Source: Eledone cirrhosa
Lineage: Eukaryota; Mollusca; Cephalopoda; Octopoda; Eledonidae
Length of the DNA: 64,000 nt
Direction: 5' to 3'
NCBI GenBank assembly: GCA_964016885.1
Contig: OZ024748.1
Coordinates: 31,037,812 to 31,101,811 of the forward strand
The notes beneath the pieces are model-generated. The model did not search any database. It saw only the letters and a list, made by a program, of their open reading frames with translations, and was not told where the DNA came from. This document shows, in pieces, positions 38,923 through 50,696 of the stretch (its first letter is position 1; each line of letters opens with the position of its first letter). The position numbers were made by a program, and so were the translations under genes.

Positions 38923-40099
38923 AAGGCTTCGTGTTGGGATTTAAGTCTATGTCTATGGCTATGGTTTTGGGTTTAAGTCTAAGACTAAGGCTTGGGGTTA
39001 CGGTTTAAGTCTAATGCTTGGTATTGGTTTTAAGTCTAAGTCTAATGCTAGTGGTTGAGGTTTAAGTCTAAGTCTATGTTTTGGGGTTGGGGTTTAAGTC
39101 TATGTCTAAGGCTTGGTGTTGGGGTTTAAGTCTAAGTCTAAGACTTAGGGTTGGGGTTTAAATCTATGTCTAAGGCTTGGTGTTGGGTTTAAGTCTACGG
39201 GTTGAGGTTATGGTTTAATTCTAAGGCTTGGATTTGGGGCTTAAGTCTAAGTCTAATGCTAGAGGGTGGGGTTTAAGTCTAAGACTAAGAATTGGGATTG
39301 GGGTTTAAGTCTAAGTCTAAGGCTTGGAGTTCGGGTTTAAATCTAAGTGTAACTCTTGTGGTTGGGGTTTAAATCTAAGGATTAGGATTTAAATATAAGG
39401 ATGGGTGTTGGGGTTTAAGGCTAAGTCTGGTAGGGGTTTATGTCTAAGTGTAAGGCATGGGGTTAGGGTTTAAGTCTAAGTCTGAGGCTTGGGGTTGGGG
39501 TTTAAATCTAAGTGTAAGTCTTGTGGTTGGGTTTAAGTCTATGTCTAAGGGTTGGTGTTCGGATTTAAATTTATGTCTAAGGCTTTGGTTTTGGGTTTAA
39601 GTCTAAGTCTAAGGTTTGGGGGTTGGTCTTTAAGCCTAAGTCTATGTTTTGGGGTTGGGTTTAAGTCTAAGTCTAAGGCTTAGGGTTGGGGTTTAAATCT
39701 ATGTCTAAGGGTTGGGGTTGGGTTTAAGGCTAACTCTAAGGATTGGTGTTGGGTTTAAGTCTACGTCTTGTGGTTATGGTTTAATTCTAAGGCTTGGATT
39801 TGGGGCTTAATTCTAAGACTAAGAATTGGGGTCGGGGTGTAAGTCTAAGACTAAGGCTTGGGGTTCGGGTTTAAGTCTAAGTCTAAGGCTTTGTATTGAG
39901 GTTTAAGTTTAAGTCTAAGGCTGTGGTTTAAGTCGAATGCTTGGGGTTACGGTTTAAGTCTAAAGCTTGGTGTTGGCTTTAAGTCTAAGTCTAACGCTAG
40001 TAGTTGAGGTTTAAGTCTGAGTCTATGTTTCGGTGTTGGGGTTTAAGTCTAAGTCTAAGGCTTAGGGTTGGGGTTTACATCTATGTCTAAGGCTTGGTG

Positions 40100-43000
40100 T
40101 TGGGGTGTAAGTCTAAGTCTAAGGCTTGTGGTTGGGGTTTAAATCTATGTCTAAGGCTTGGGGTTTAAGTCTAAGTCTAAATCTTAATGTTGGGGATTAA
40201 GTCTAAAGCTAAGGCTTAGGTTCGGGGTTAAGTTTAATTCTAAGGCTTTGGGTTTAGGTTTAAATCTAAGTATAAGGCTTGGTGTTGGGGATTATGTCTA
40301 TGACTAAGGCTTTGGGTTTTGGTTTAAGTCTAAGTCTAAGGGCTGGGCTTGGTATTTAAATCTAAGTCTAAGGCTTGGGTGTCGAGGATTATGTCTAAGT
40401 CTAAGGTTTGGTGTTGGGGTTTAAGTTTAAGTCTAAGGCTAGGAGTTGGTGTTTAAGTCAAAGTCTAAGGCTTGGTGTTGGGCTTTATGTCTAAGGCTTG
40501 TGGTTATGGTTTAATTCCGAGGATTGGAGTTGGGGTTTAAGTCTAAGTCTAAGGCTTGGGGTTGGGGTTTAAGTCTACGTCTAAGGCTTGAGGTTGGGGT
40601 TTAAATCTATGTCTATGGTTTGGGGTTTAAATCTAAGTTTAAGGCTTAAGGTTGGGGTTTAAGTCTACGTCTATAGCTTGTGGTTGTGTTTTATGTCGAA
40701 GTCTAAACTTGGGGTTGGGATTTAAGTCTATGTCTAGGGATGGGATTGGGGTTTAAGTGTAAGTCTAAGGCTTGGGGTTGGGGTTTAAGTCTAAGTCTAA
40801 GGCTTTGGGTTGGGGTTTAAGTATACGGGTTGGGCTAAGGCTTGGGGTTGTGGTTAGGTTGTAAGTCTAAAGATTGTTATTAGGGTTTAATTCTAAGGCT
40901 TGAGGTTGTGGTTTAAGTCTATGTATAAGGCTTGAGGTTGGGGTTTAATTCTAAGTCTAAGGCTTTGGTTTGGTGTTAGTGTCTCCGTCTAAGGCTTGAG
41001 GTTTCAGCTTAAATCTAACTCTAATTCTTGGAGTGGGAGTTTAAGTCTAAGTCTAAGTTTTGGGGTTGGGGTTTAAGTCTAAGGCTTGCGGTTCGGGTTT
41101 AAATCTATGTCTAATTCTTGTGGTTGGGGTTTAAGTCTAAGTCTAAAGCTTGGGTTTGTGGTTTAAGTCTACGTCTAAGGGTTGGTTTAGGATTTAAGTC
41201 TAAGACTTGGGGTTAGGGTTTAAGTTTAAGTCTCAGGATTGTGATTGAGGTTTAAATTCTAAGTCTAAGGGTTGTGGTTTAAGTCTAATCTAAGGCTTGA
41301 GGTTAGTGTTTAAGTCTAAGTCTAAGGCTTGGAGTTGGGGCTTAAGTCTAAGGCTTGTGGTTTGGGTTTAAATCTAAGGCTTGGAGTTGGGGTTTACGTC
41401 TAAGTCTAAAGTTTGGCGTTTGGGTTTAAGTCTAAATCGAAGTTTAAGTTTACGTCTAAGTTTAAGTTTACGTCTAAGTGTAAGGGTTGGGGTTTAAGTC
41501 TAAGGCTTGGGGTTGGGGTTGGGGTTTAAGTTTAAGTCTAATGCTTGGGGTTGGGATTTAAGTTTAAGTCTAAGGCTAGGAGTTGGGGTTCAAGTCTATG
41601 TCTAAGGCTTGGAGTTGGGGTTTAAGTCTAAGTCTAAGGCTTATAGTTGGGGTTTAAGTCTAAGTCTAAGGCTTGGTGTTAGCATTTAAGTCTAAGGTTT
41701 GGAGTTAGGGTTTAAGTCTAAGTCTAAATTTAGGGGTTGGGGTTTAAGTTTACGTCTAAGGCTAGGGGTTGTGGTTTAGTCTAAGTCTAAGGCTTGGCGT
41801 TTGCGTTTAATTCTAAGGCTTGTGTTTATGGTTTAATTCTAAGGCGTGTAGTTGGGTATTACGTCTAATTCTAAAGCTTGGGGTTGGGGTTTAAGTCGTA
41901 GTCTAAGGCTTGAGGTTGGGGTTTAAATCTATGTCTATGTCTTGGGGTTTAAGTCTAAGTCTAAGGCTTGGGTTTGGGGTTTAAGTCTAAATCTAAGGCT
42001 TGGTGTTGGGGTTATTTATCTAAGTCTAAGGCTTGGGGTAGGGTTTAAGTCTAAATGGAAAGCTTGGGTTTAGGGTGTAAGTGTAAATCTAAGGCTTGGA
42101 TTTGATGTTTAAGTCTAAATCTTAGGCTTGGTTTGGGGTTTAAGTCTAAGATTAAGAATTGGGGTTGGGGTTTATGTCTAAGTCTTAGGGTTCGGGTTTA
42201 AATCTAAGACTAAGTCTTGTGGTTGGGGTTTAAGTCTAAGTCTGAGGCTTGGGTTTGTGGTTTAAGTCTAAGTCTAAGGGTTGGTTTAGGATTTAAGTCT
42301 AAGGCTTGTGGTTTAAGTATAATCCAAGGCTTGGGGTTAGATTTTAAGTCTAAGTCTAAGGCTTGGGGTTGGGGTTTAAGTCTAAATCTAAGTTTAAGAT
42401 TATATCTAAGTCTAAGGGTTGGGGTTTAAGTCTAAGTCTGAGGCTTGGGGTTGGGGTTTAAGTCTAAGTCTAAGGCTAGGAGTTGGGGTTGAAATCTAAG
42501 TCTAACCTTGAGGTTGGAGTTTAACTCTAAATCTAAAGCTTGCAGTTCGGGTTCAAGTCTAAGGCTTGGCGTTAGGGTTTAAGTTTAAGTCTAAGGCTTG
42601 GGGTTAGGGTTGAATTGTAAGCTTTGGGTTGGTGTTTAAGTCTACCCCTAAGGCTTGAGGTTGGGGTTTAAGTGTAAGTCTAAGTTTAAGTTTACGTCTA
42701 AGTCTAATGGTTGGGGTTTAAGTGTAAGTCTAAGGCTTGGGGTTAGGGATTAAATCTAAGGCTTGGGGCTAGGGTTTAAGTCTAAGTCGAAGGGTTGGGG
42801 TTAGGCTTTAAGTGTAAGCCTTGGGTTGGGAGTTAAGTCTACGCCTAAGGCTTGAGGTTCGGGTTTAAGTCTAAGTCTAAGTTTAAGTTTACTTCTAACG
42901 CTAGGGGTTGGGCTTTAGTCTAAGTCTAAGTCTAAGGCTGGGGGTTGCGGTTTAAGTCTAAGTCTAAGCCTTTGGGTTGGCGTTCATGTCTAAGTCTAAG

Positions 43001-45066
43001 GCTTGGGGTGGGGTTTAATTCTAAGGCTCGGGGTTCGGGTTTAAGTCTAAGTCTAAGGCTATGAGTTTGGGTTCAAATCTAAGTCTAAACTTTGGGGTTG
43101 GGGTTTAAGTCTAAGTCTAAAGCTTGCAGTTGGGGTTCAAGTCTAAGGCTTGAAGTTTGGGTTTAAGTCTAAGGCTTGGGGTTACGGTTTAAGTCTAAGG
43201 CTTGGTGTTGGCTTTAACTCTAAGTCTAATGATAGTGGTTGAGGTTTAAGTCTAAGTCTATGATTTGGGGTTGGGGTTTAAGTCTATGTCTAAGGCTAGG
43301 TGTTGGGGTTTAAGTATAAGTTTAAAGCTTAGGGTTGGGGTTGAAATCTATGTCTAAGCATTGGTGTTGGGGTTTAAATCTAACTCTAAGACTTGGGGTT
43401 GGTGTTTAAGTCTAAGTATAAGGCTTGTAGTTGTGGTTTAAGTCTAAGCCTTGCGGTTCGGGTTTAAATCTAAGTCTAATTCTTGTGGTTGGGGTTTAAG
43501 TCTAAGTCTAAAGCTTGGGTTTGTGGTTTAAGTCTAAGTCTAAGGGTTGGTTTAGGATTTAAGTCTAAGACATGGGGTTAGGGTTTAAGTTTAAGTCTCA
43601 GGATTGGGATTGAGGTTTAAATTCTAAGTCTAAGGCTTGTGGTTTAAGTTTAATATAAGGCTTGTGGTTAGGGTTTAAGTCTAAGTCTAAGGCTTGGAGT
43701 TGGTGCTTAAGTCTAAGGCTTGTGGTTTGGGTTTAAATCTAAGGCTTGGAGTTGGGGTTTACGGCTAAGTCTAAAGTTTGCCGTTGGGGTTTAAGTCTAA
43801 ATCTAAGTTTAAGTTTACGTCTAAGTCTAAGGGTTGGGGTTTAAGTCTAAGTCTGAGGCTTGGGGTTGGGGTTTAAGTCTAAGGCTTTGGGTTAGGGATT
43901 AAGTGTAATCTTTGGGTTGGGGTTTAAGTCTACGCCTAATGCTTGAGGTTGGGGTTTAAGTCTAAGTCTAATTTTAAGTTTACCTCTAAGGCTAGCGGTC
44001 GGGGTTTAGTCTAAGTCTGAGGGTTGGTGTTTAAGTCTAAGACTAAGTTTAAGGCTGGGGGTTGGGGTTTAAGTGTAAGTCTAAGCCTTTGGGTTGGGGT
44101 TTAAATCTATGTCCAAGGGTTGGGGTTGGGGTTTAAGTCTAAGTCTAAGGCTTGGGGTTGGGGTTTATGTTTAAGTGTTTTTGTTATGGGTTAATTCTAA
44201 GGCTTGTAGTTGGGGTTTAAATCTAAGTCTAAGGCTTGGGGTTGGGGTTGAAGTCTAAGTCTAAGGCTTGTGGTTCGGGTTTAAATCTATGTCTATGGCT
44301 TGGGTTTTAAGTCTAAGTCTAAGACTTAATGTCTAAGGCTAGGTGTTTTGGTTTGGGGTACGGATTTAATTCTAATTCTAAGGCTTGGGTTGGGGTTTAA
44401 GTCTAAATCTAAGGTTTGGGGTTGGGGTGTATGTGTAAGTCTAAGGCTTGCGCTTGCGCTTCAAGTCTAACTCTAAGGCTTGGGCTTGGGGTGTAAGTCT
44501 AAGTCTAAGGCTTGTGGTTGGGGTTTAAATCTATGTCTAAGGCTTGGGGTTTAAGTCTAAGTCTAAATCTTAATGTTGGGGATTAAGTCTAAAGCTAATG
44601 CTTGGGTTCGGGGTTAAGTTTAATTCTAAGGCTTTGGGTTTAGGTTTAAATCTAAGTATAAGGCTTGGTGTTGGGGATTATGTCTATGACTAAGGCTTTG
44701 GGTTGTGGTTTAAGTCTAAGTCTAAGGGCTGGGCTTGGTATTTAAATCTAAGTCTAAGGCTTGGGTGTCGAGGATTATGTCTAAGTCTAAGGCTTGGTGT
44801 TGGGGTTTAAGTTTAAGTCTAAGGCTAGGAGTTGGTGTTTAAGTCAAAGTCTAAGGCTTGGTGTTGGGCTTTATGTCTAAGGCTTGTGGTTATGGTTTAA
44901 TTCCGAGGATTGGAGTTGGGGTTTAAGTCTAAGTCTAAGGCTTGGGGTTGGGGTTTAAGTCTACGTCTAAGGCTTGAGGTTGGGGTTTAAATCTATGTCT
45001 ATGGCTTGGGGTTTAAATCTAAGTTTAAGGCTTAAGGTTGGGGTTTAAGTCTACGTCTAAAGCTTG
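40100..45066. repeat. Dispersed higher-order repeat copies in array 2
   Basis: A block of about 0.58 kb at 40,100-40,680 recurs at 44,486-45,066, offset 4,386 bp (TGGGGATTAA at 40,191 and 44,577; GTTGGGGTTTAAGTCTACG at 40,561 and 44,947). The unit with GTTGGTTTAGGATTTAAG marks a second family at 41,181, 42,280, 43,546 and 45,095. Much of 40.6-41.5 kb also reappears 5,505 bp downstream. Confidence 0.7.
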
Positions 45067-45204
45067 GGTTTGTGGTTTAAGTTTAAGTCTAAGGGTTGGT
45101 TTAGGATTTAAGTCTAAGACTTGGGGTTAGGGTTTTAGTTTAAGTCTCAGGATTGGGATTGAGGTTTAAATTCTAAGTCTAAGGCTTGTGGTTTAAGTCT
45201 AATC

Positions 45205-48200
45205 TAAGGCTTGTGGTTTGGGTTTAAATCTAAGGCTTGGAGTTGGGGTTTACGTTTAAGTCTAAAGTTTGGCGTTTGGGTTTAAGTCTAAATCGAAGTT
45301 TAAGTTTACGTCTAAGTCTAAGGGTTGGGGTTTAAGTCTAAGGCTTGGGGTTGGGGTTTAAGTTTAAGTCTAAGGCTTGGGGTTAGAGATTAAGTGTAAG
45401 CTTTGTGTTGGGGTTTAAGTCGACGCCTAAGGCTTGAGGTTGGGGTTTAAGTCTAAGTCTAAGTTTAAGTTTACCTCTAAGGCTAGGCGTTGGGGTTTAG
45501 TCTAAGTCTAAGGGTTGGTGTTTAAGTCTCAGACTAAGTCTAAGGCTGGGGGTTTGGGTTTAAGTCTAAGTCTAAGGCTTGGGGTTGGGGTTTATGTTTA
45601 AGGCTTGTGGTTATGTGTTAATTCTAAGGCTTGGAGTTGGGGTTTAAATCTAAGTCTAAGGCTTGTGGTTGAGGTTTAAATCTATGTCTAAGGCTTGGCG
45701 TTTAAGTCTAAGTCTAAATCTTAATGTTGGGGATTAAGTCTAAAGCTAAGGCTTGGGTTCGGGGTTAAGTTTAATTCTAAGGCTTTGGGTTTAGGTTTAA
45801 ATCTAAGTATAAGGCTTGGTGTTGGGGATTATGTCTATGACTAAGGCTTTGGGTTTTGGTTTAAGTCTAAGTCTAAGGGCTGGGCTTGGTATTTAAATCT
45901 AAGTCTAAGGCTTGGGTGTCGAGGATTATGTCTAAGTCTAAGGTTTGGTGTTGGGGTTTAAGTTTAAGTCTAAGGCTAGGAGTTGGTGTTTAAGTCAAAG
46001 TCTAAGGCTTGGTGTTGGGCTTTATGTCTAATGTTTGTGGTTATGGTTTAATTCCGAGGATTGGAGTTGGGGTGTAAGTCTAAGTCTAAGGCTTGGGGTT
46101 GGGGTTTAAATCTATGTCTATGGCTTGGGGTTTAAATATAAGTTTAAGGCTTAAGTTTGGGGTTTATGTCTACGTCTAAAGCTTGTGGTTGTGTTTTATG
46201 TCGAAGTCTAAACTTGGGGTTGGGATTTAAGTCTATGTCTAGGGATGGGATTGGGGTTTAAGTGTAAGTCTAAGGCTTGGGGTTGGGGTTTAAGTCTAAG
46301 TCTAAGGCTTTGTGTTGGGGTTTAAGTATACGGGTTGGGCTAAGGCTTGTGGTTGTGGTTAGGTTGTAAGTCTAAAGATTGTTATTAGGGTTTAATTCTA
46401 AGGCTTGAGGTTGTGGTTTAAGTCTATGTATAAGGCTTGAGGTTGGGGTTTAATTCTAAGTCTAAGGCTTTGGTTTGTTGTTTGTGTCTCCGTCTAAGGC
46501 TTGAGGTTTCAGCTTAAATCTAACTCTAATTCTTGGAGTGGGGGTTTAAGTCTAAGTCTAAGTTTTGGGGTTGGGGTTTAAGTCTAAGGCTTGCGGTTCG
46601 GGTTTAAATCTATGTCTAATTCTTGTGGTTGGGGTTTAAGTCTAAGTCTAAAGCTTGGGTTTGTGGTTTAAGTCTACGTCTAAGGGTTGGTTTAGGATTT
46701 AAGTCTAAGACTTGGGGTTAGGGTTTAAGTTTAAGTCTCAGGATTGGGATTGAGGTTTAAATTCTAAGTCTAAGGCTTGTGTTTTAAGTCTAATCTAAGG
46801 CTTGAGGTTAGTGTTTAAGTCTAAGTCTAAGGCTTGGAGTTGGGGCTTAAGTCTAAGGCTTGTGGTTTGGGTTTAAATCTAAGGCTTGGAGTTGGGGTTT
46901 ACGTTTAAGTCTAAAGTTTGGCGTTTGGGTTTAAGTCTAAATCGAAGTTTAAGTTTACGTCTAAGTCTAAGGGTTGGGGTTTAAGTCTAAGGCTTGGGGT
47001 TGGGGTTTAAGTTTAAGTCTAAGGCTTGGGGTTAGAGATTAAGTGTAAGCTTTGTGTTGGGGTTTAAGTCGACGCCTAAGGCTTGAGGTTGGGGTTTAAG
47101 TCTAAGTCTAAGTTTAAGTTTACCTCTAAGGCTAGGCGTTGGGGTTTAGTCTAAGTCTAAGGGTTGGTGTTTAAGTCTCAGACTAAGTCTAAGGCTGGGG
47201 GTTTGGGTTTAAGTCTAAGTCTAAGGCTTGGGGTTGGGGTTTATGTTTAAGGCTTGTGGTTATGTGTTAATTCTAAGGCTTGGAGTTGGGGTTTAAATCT
47301 AAGTCTAAGGCTTGTGGTTGAGGTTTAAATCTATGTCTAAGGCTTGGCGTTTAAGTCTAAGTCTAAATCTTAATGTTGGGGATTAAGTCTAAAGCTAAGG
47401 CTTGGGTTCGGGGTTAAGTTTAATTCTAAGGCTTTGGGTTTAGGTTTAAATCTAAGTATAAGGCTTGGTGTTGGGGATTATGTCTATGACTAAGGCTTTG
47501 GGTTTTGGTTTAAGTCTAAGTCTAAGGGCTGGGCTTGGTATTTAAATCTAAGTCTAAGGCTTGGGTGTCGAGGATTATGTCTAAGTCTAAGGTTTGGTGT
47601 TGGGGTTTAAGTTTAAGTCTAAGGCTAGGAGTTGGTGTTTAAGTCAAAGTCTAAGGCTTGGTGTTGGGCTTTATGTCTAATGTTTGTGGTTATGGTTTAA
47701 TTCCGAGGATTGGAGTTGGGGTGTAAGTCTAAGTCTAAGGCTTGGGGTTGGGGTTTAAATCTATGTCTATGGCTTGGGGTTTAAATATAAGTTTAAGGCT
47801 TAAGTTTGGGGTTTATGTCTACGTCTAAAGCTTGTGGTTGTGTTTTATGTCGAAGTCTAAACTTGGGGTTGGGATTTAAGTCTATGTCTAGGGATGGGAT
47901 TGGGGTTTAAGTGTAAGTCTAAGGCTTGGGGTTGGGGTTTAAGTCTAAGTCTAAGGCTTTGTGTTGGGGTTTAAGTATACGGGTTGGGCTAAGGCTTGTG
48001 GTTGTGGTTAGGTTGTAAGTCTAAAGATTGTTATTAGGGTTTAATTCTAAGGCTTGAGGTTGTGGTTTAAGTCTATGTATAAGGCTTGAGGTTGGGGTTT
48101 AATTCTAAGTCTAAGGCTTTGGTTTGTTGTTTGTGTCTCCGTCTAAGGCTTGAGGTTTCAGCTTAAATCTAACTCTAATTCTTGGAGTGGGGGTTTAAGT

Positions 48201-48502
48201 CTAAGTCTAAGTTTTGGGGTTGGGGTTTAAGTCTAAGGCTTGCGGTTCGGGTTTAAATCTATGTCTAATTCTTGTGGTTGGGGTTTAAGTCTAAGTCTAA
48301 AGCTTGGGTTTGTGGTTTAAGTCTACGTCTAAGGGTTGGTTTAGGATTTAAGTCTAAGACTTGGGGTTAGGGTTTAAGTTTAAGTCTCAGGATTGGGATT
48401 GAGGTTTAAATTCTAAGTCTAAGGCTTGTGTTTTAAGTCTAATCTAAGGCTTGAGGTTAGTGTTTAAGTCTAAGTCTAAGGCTTGGAGTTGGGGCTTAAG
48501 TC
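45205..48502. repeat. Two near-identical 1,649-bp tandem copies
   Basis: Markers repeat at exactly 1,649 bp: GTGTTTTATG at 46,191 and 47,840, TGGGGATTAA at 45,728 and 47,377, and GTTGGTTTAG at 46,686 and 48,335. Wherever I compared them, copy 1 (about 45,205-46,853) and copy 2 (46,854-48,502) are almost letter-perfect over dozens of otherwise diverged units. A third, more divergent copy begins after about 48,503, with an extra TTTAAGTTTACGTCTAAG near 48,615, and fades near 49,000. Confidence 0.85.
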
Positions 48503-50097
48503 TAAGGCTTGTGGTTTGGGTTTAAATCTAAGGCTTGGAGTTGGGGTTTACGTCTAAGTCTAAAGTTTGGCGTTTGGGTTTAAGTCTAAATCGAAGTTTA
48601 AGTTTACGTCTAAGTTTAAGTTTACGTCTAAGTCTAAGGGTTGGGGTTTAAGTCTAAGGCTTGGGGTTGGGGTTTAAGTTTAGGTCTAAGACTTGGGGTT
48701 AGAGATTAAGTGTAAGCTTTGGGTTGGGGTTTAAGTCGACGCCTAAGGCTTGAGGTTGGGGTTTAAGTCTAAGTCTAAGTTTAAGTTTACCTCTAAGGCT
48801 ATGCGTTGGGGTTTAGTCTAAGTCTAAGGGTTGGTGTTTAAGTCTCAGACTAAGTCTAAGGCTGGGGGTTTGGGTTTAAGTCTAAGTCTAAGCCTTTGGA
48901 TTGGGGTTTAAATCTATGTCTAAGGGTTGGGGTTGGGGTTTAAGTCTAAGTCTAAGGCTTGGGGTTGGGGTTTATGTTTAAGGCTTGTGGTTATGTGTTA
49001 ATTCTAAGGCTTGGAGTTGGGGTTTAAATCTAAGTCTAATGCTAGTGGTTGGGGTTTAAGTCTAAGTCTAAGGCTTGGGTTTCGGGTTTAAATCTATGTC
49101 AATGGCTTGGGTTTTAAGTCTAAGTCTAAGATTTAATGTTGGGTTTTAAGTCTAATTCTAAGGCTAGGTGTTTTGGTTTGGGGTACGGATTTAATTCTAA
49201 TTCTAAAGCTTGGGTTGGGGTTTAAGTCTAAATCTAAGGCTTGGTGTTGCGGTGTATGTGTAAGGCTAAGGCTTGCGCTTGTGCTTCAAGTCTAACTCTG
49301 AGGCTTGGGCTTGGGCTTGGGGTGTAAGTCTAAGTCTAAGATTTGTGGTTGGGGTTTAACTCTATGTCTAAGGCTTGCGGTTTAAGTCTAAGTCTAAATC
49401 TTAATGTTGGGGATTAAGTCTAAGTCTAAGGCTTGGGTTCGGGTTTAAATTTAATTCTAAGGCTTTGGGTTTAGGTTTAAGTCTAAGTCTAAGGCTTGGT
49501 GTTGGGGATTATGTCTATGACTAAGGCTTTGGGTTGTGGTTTAAGTCTAAGTCTAAGGCCTGGGCTTGGTATTTAAATCTAAGTATAAGGCTTGGGTGTC
49601 GAGGATTATGTCTAAGTCTAAGGCTTGGGGTTGGGGTTTTAGTTTAACTCTAAGGATAGGAGTTGGTGTTTAAGTCTAAGTCTAAGGCTTGGTGTTGGGC
49701 TTTATGTCTAAGGCTTGTGGTTATGGTTTAATTCTGAGGCTTGGAGTTGGGGTTTAAGTCTAAGTCTAATGCTAGTGGTTGGGGTTTAAGCCTAAGTCTA
49801 AAGCTTGGGGTTGGGGTTTAAGTCTACGTCTAAGGCTTGAGGTTGGGGTTTAAATCTATGTTTATGGCTTGGGGATTAAATCTAAGTTTAAGGCTTAAGG
49901 TTGGGGTTTAAGTCTACGTCTAAGGCTTGGGCTTGGGGTATAAGTCTAATTCTAAGGATAAGGTTGGGGTTCGTGTTTAATTCTAAGTCTAAGGCTTTGG
50001 TTTGGGGTTTAAGTTTAAGTCTAAAGCTACGGTTTGGAGTTTAAGTCTAATTCTAAGGCTTTGTGTAGAGGTTTAAGGCTACGACCAAGGCTTGGGT

Positions 50098-50204
50098 TTG
50101 GGGTTTAAATCTAAGTCTTATGCTTGTGGTTGGGGTTCAAGTCTAAGTCTAACGCTTAGACTTGAACCCCAACCACAAGCATAAGACTTAGATTTAAACC
50201 CCAA
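50098..50204. repeat. Perfect 50-bp inverted repeat with 7-nt loop
   Basis: The left arm 50,098-50,147 is the exact reverse complement of the right arm 50,155-50,204, separated by TCTAACG. Similarity with mismatches continues about 12 bp outward. It forms the switch from G-rich to C-rich orientation. The arm contains the satellite unit GAACCCCAACCACAAGC, the same unit type into which the LTR element inserted. Confidence 0.9.
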
Positions 50205-50696
50205 CCTTAAGCCTTAGACTTAGATTTAAACCCCAAGCCATAGACATAGGTTTAAACCCCAACCTCAAGCCTTAGACGTAGACTGAAACCCCAACCCCAA
50301 GTCTTAGACTTAGACTTAAACCCCAACCACTAGCATTAGACTTAGAATTAAACCCCAACTCCAAGCCTCAGAATTAAACCATAACCACAAGTCTTAGACA
50401 TAAACCCCAACCTCAAGCCTTTGACATTGACTTAAACACCAACTTCTAGCCTTAGACTTAAACTTAAACCCCAACACCAAGCATTAAATTTAGACTTAAA
50501 CCTAAACCCAAAGCCTTTGAATTTAATTTAAACCACAACCCGAAGACTTAGATTTAGCCTTAAACCCGAACCCCAAGCCTTAGACTTGGGCTTAATCCCC
50601 AACATTAAGCTTTAGACTTAGACTTAAACCCCAAGCCTTAGACATAGATTTAAACCCCAACCACAAGTCTTAGACTTATACTTACACCCCAAGCCC
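50155..50696. repeat. 542-bp satellite segment in reversed (C-rich) orientation
   Basis: An island of array 1 orientation inside array 2. Its order of variants (GCCTCAGAATTAAACC, then CATAACCACAAGTC, then TTGACTTAAACACCAAC) matches 26,880-26,970 of array 1. The left edge is the 50-bp palindrome. The right edge is an abrupt change after CACCCCAAGCCC to CGTCTAATGCTTTGGG, without a palindrome. Confidence 0.85.

Larger units (their letters stand above)
38913..50154. repeat. 26/32-bp satellite, inverted (G-rich strand on top; array 2)
   Basis: The reverse complement of array 1: GTCTAA and GTTTAA hexamers with GGGGTTGGGG doublets. It shares array 1 variants in inverted form, such as GCGCTTGNNCTTCAAGTC (near 44,455, 49,272 and 51,092). 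No gene or unique insert is seen. Short frames rich in G, L, S, K and W come from the 96-bp (three-unit) reading cycle and are not genes. Confidence 0.95.
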
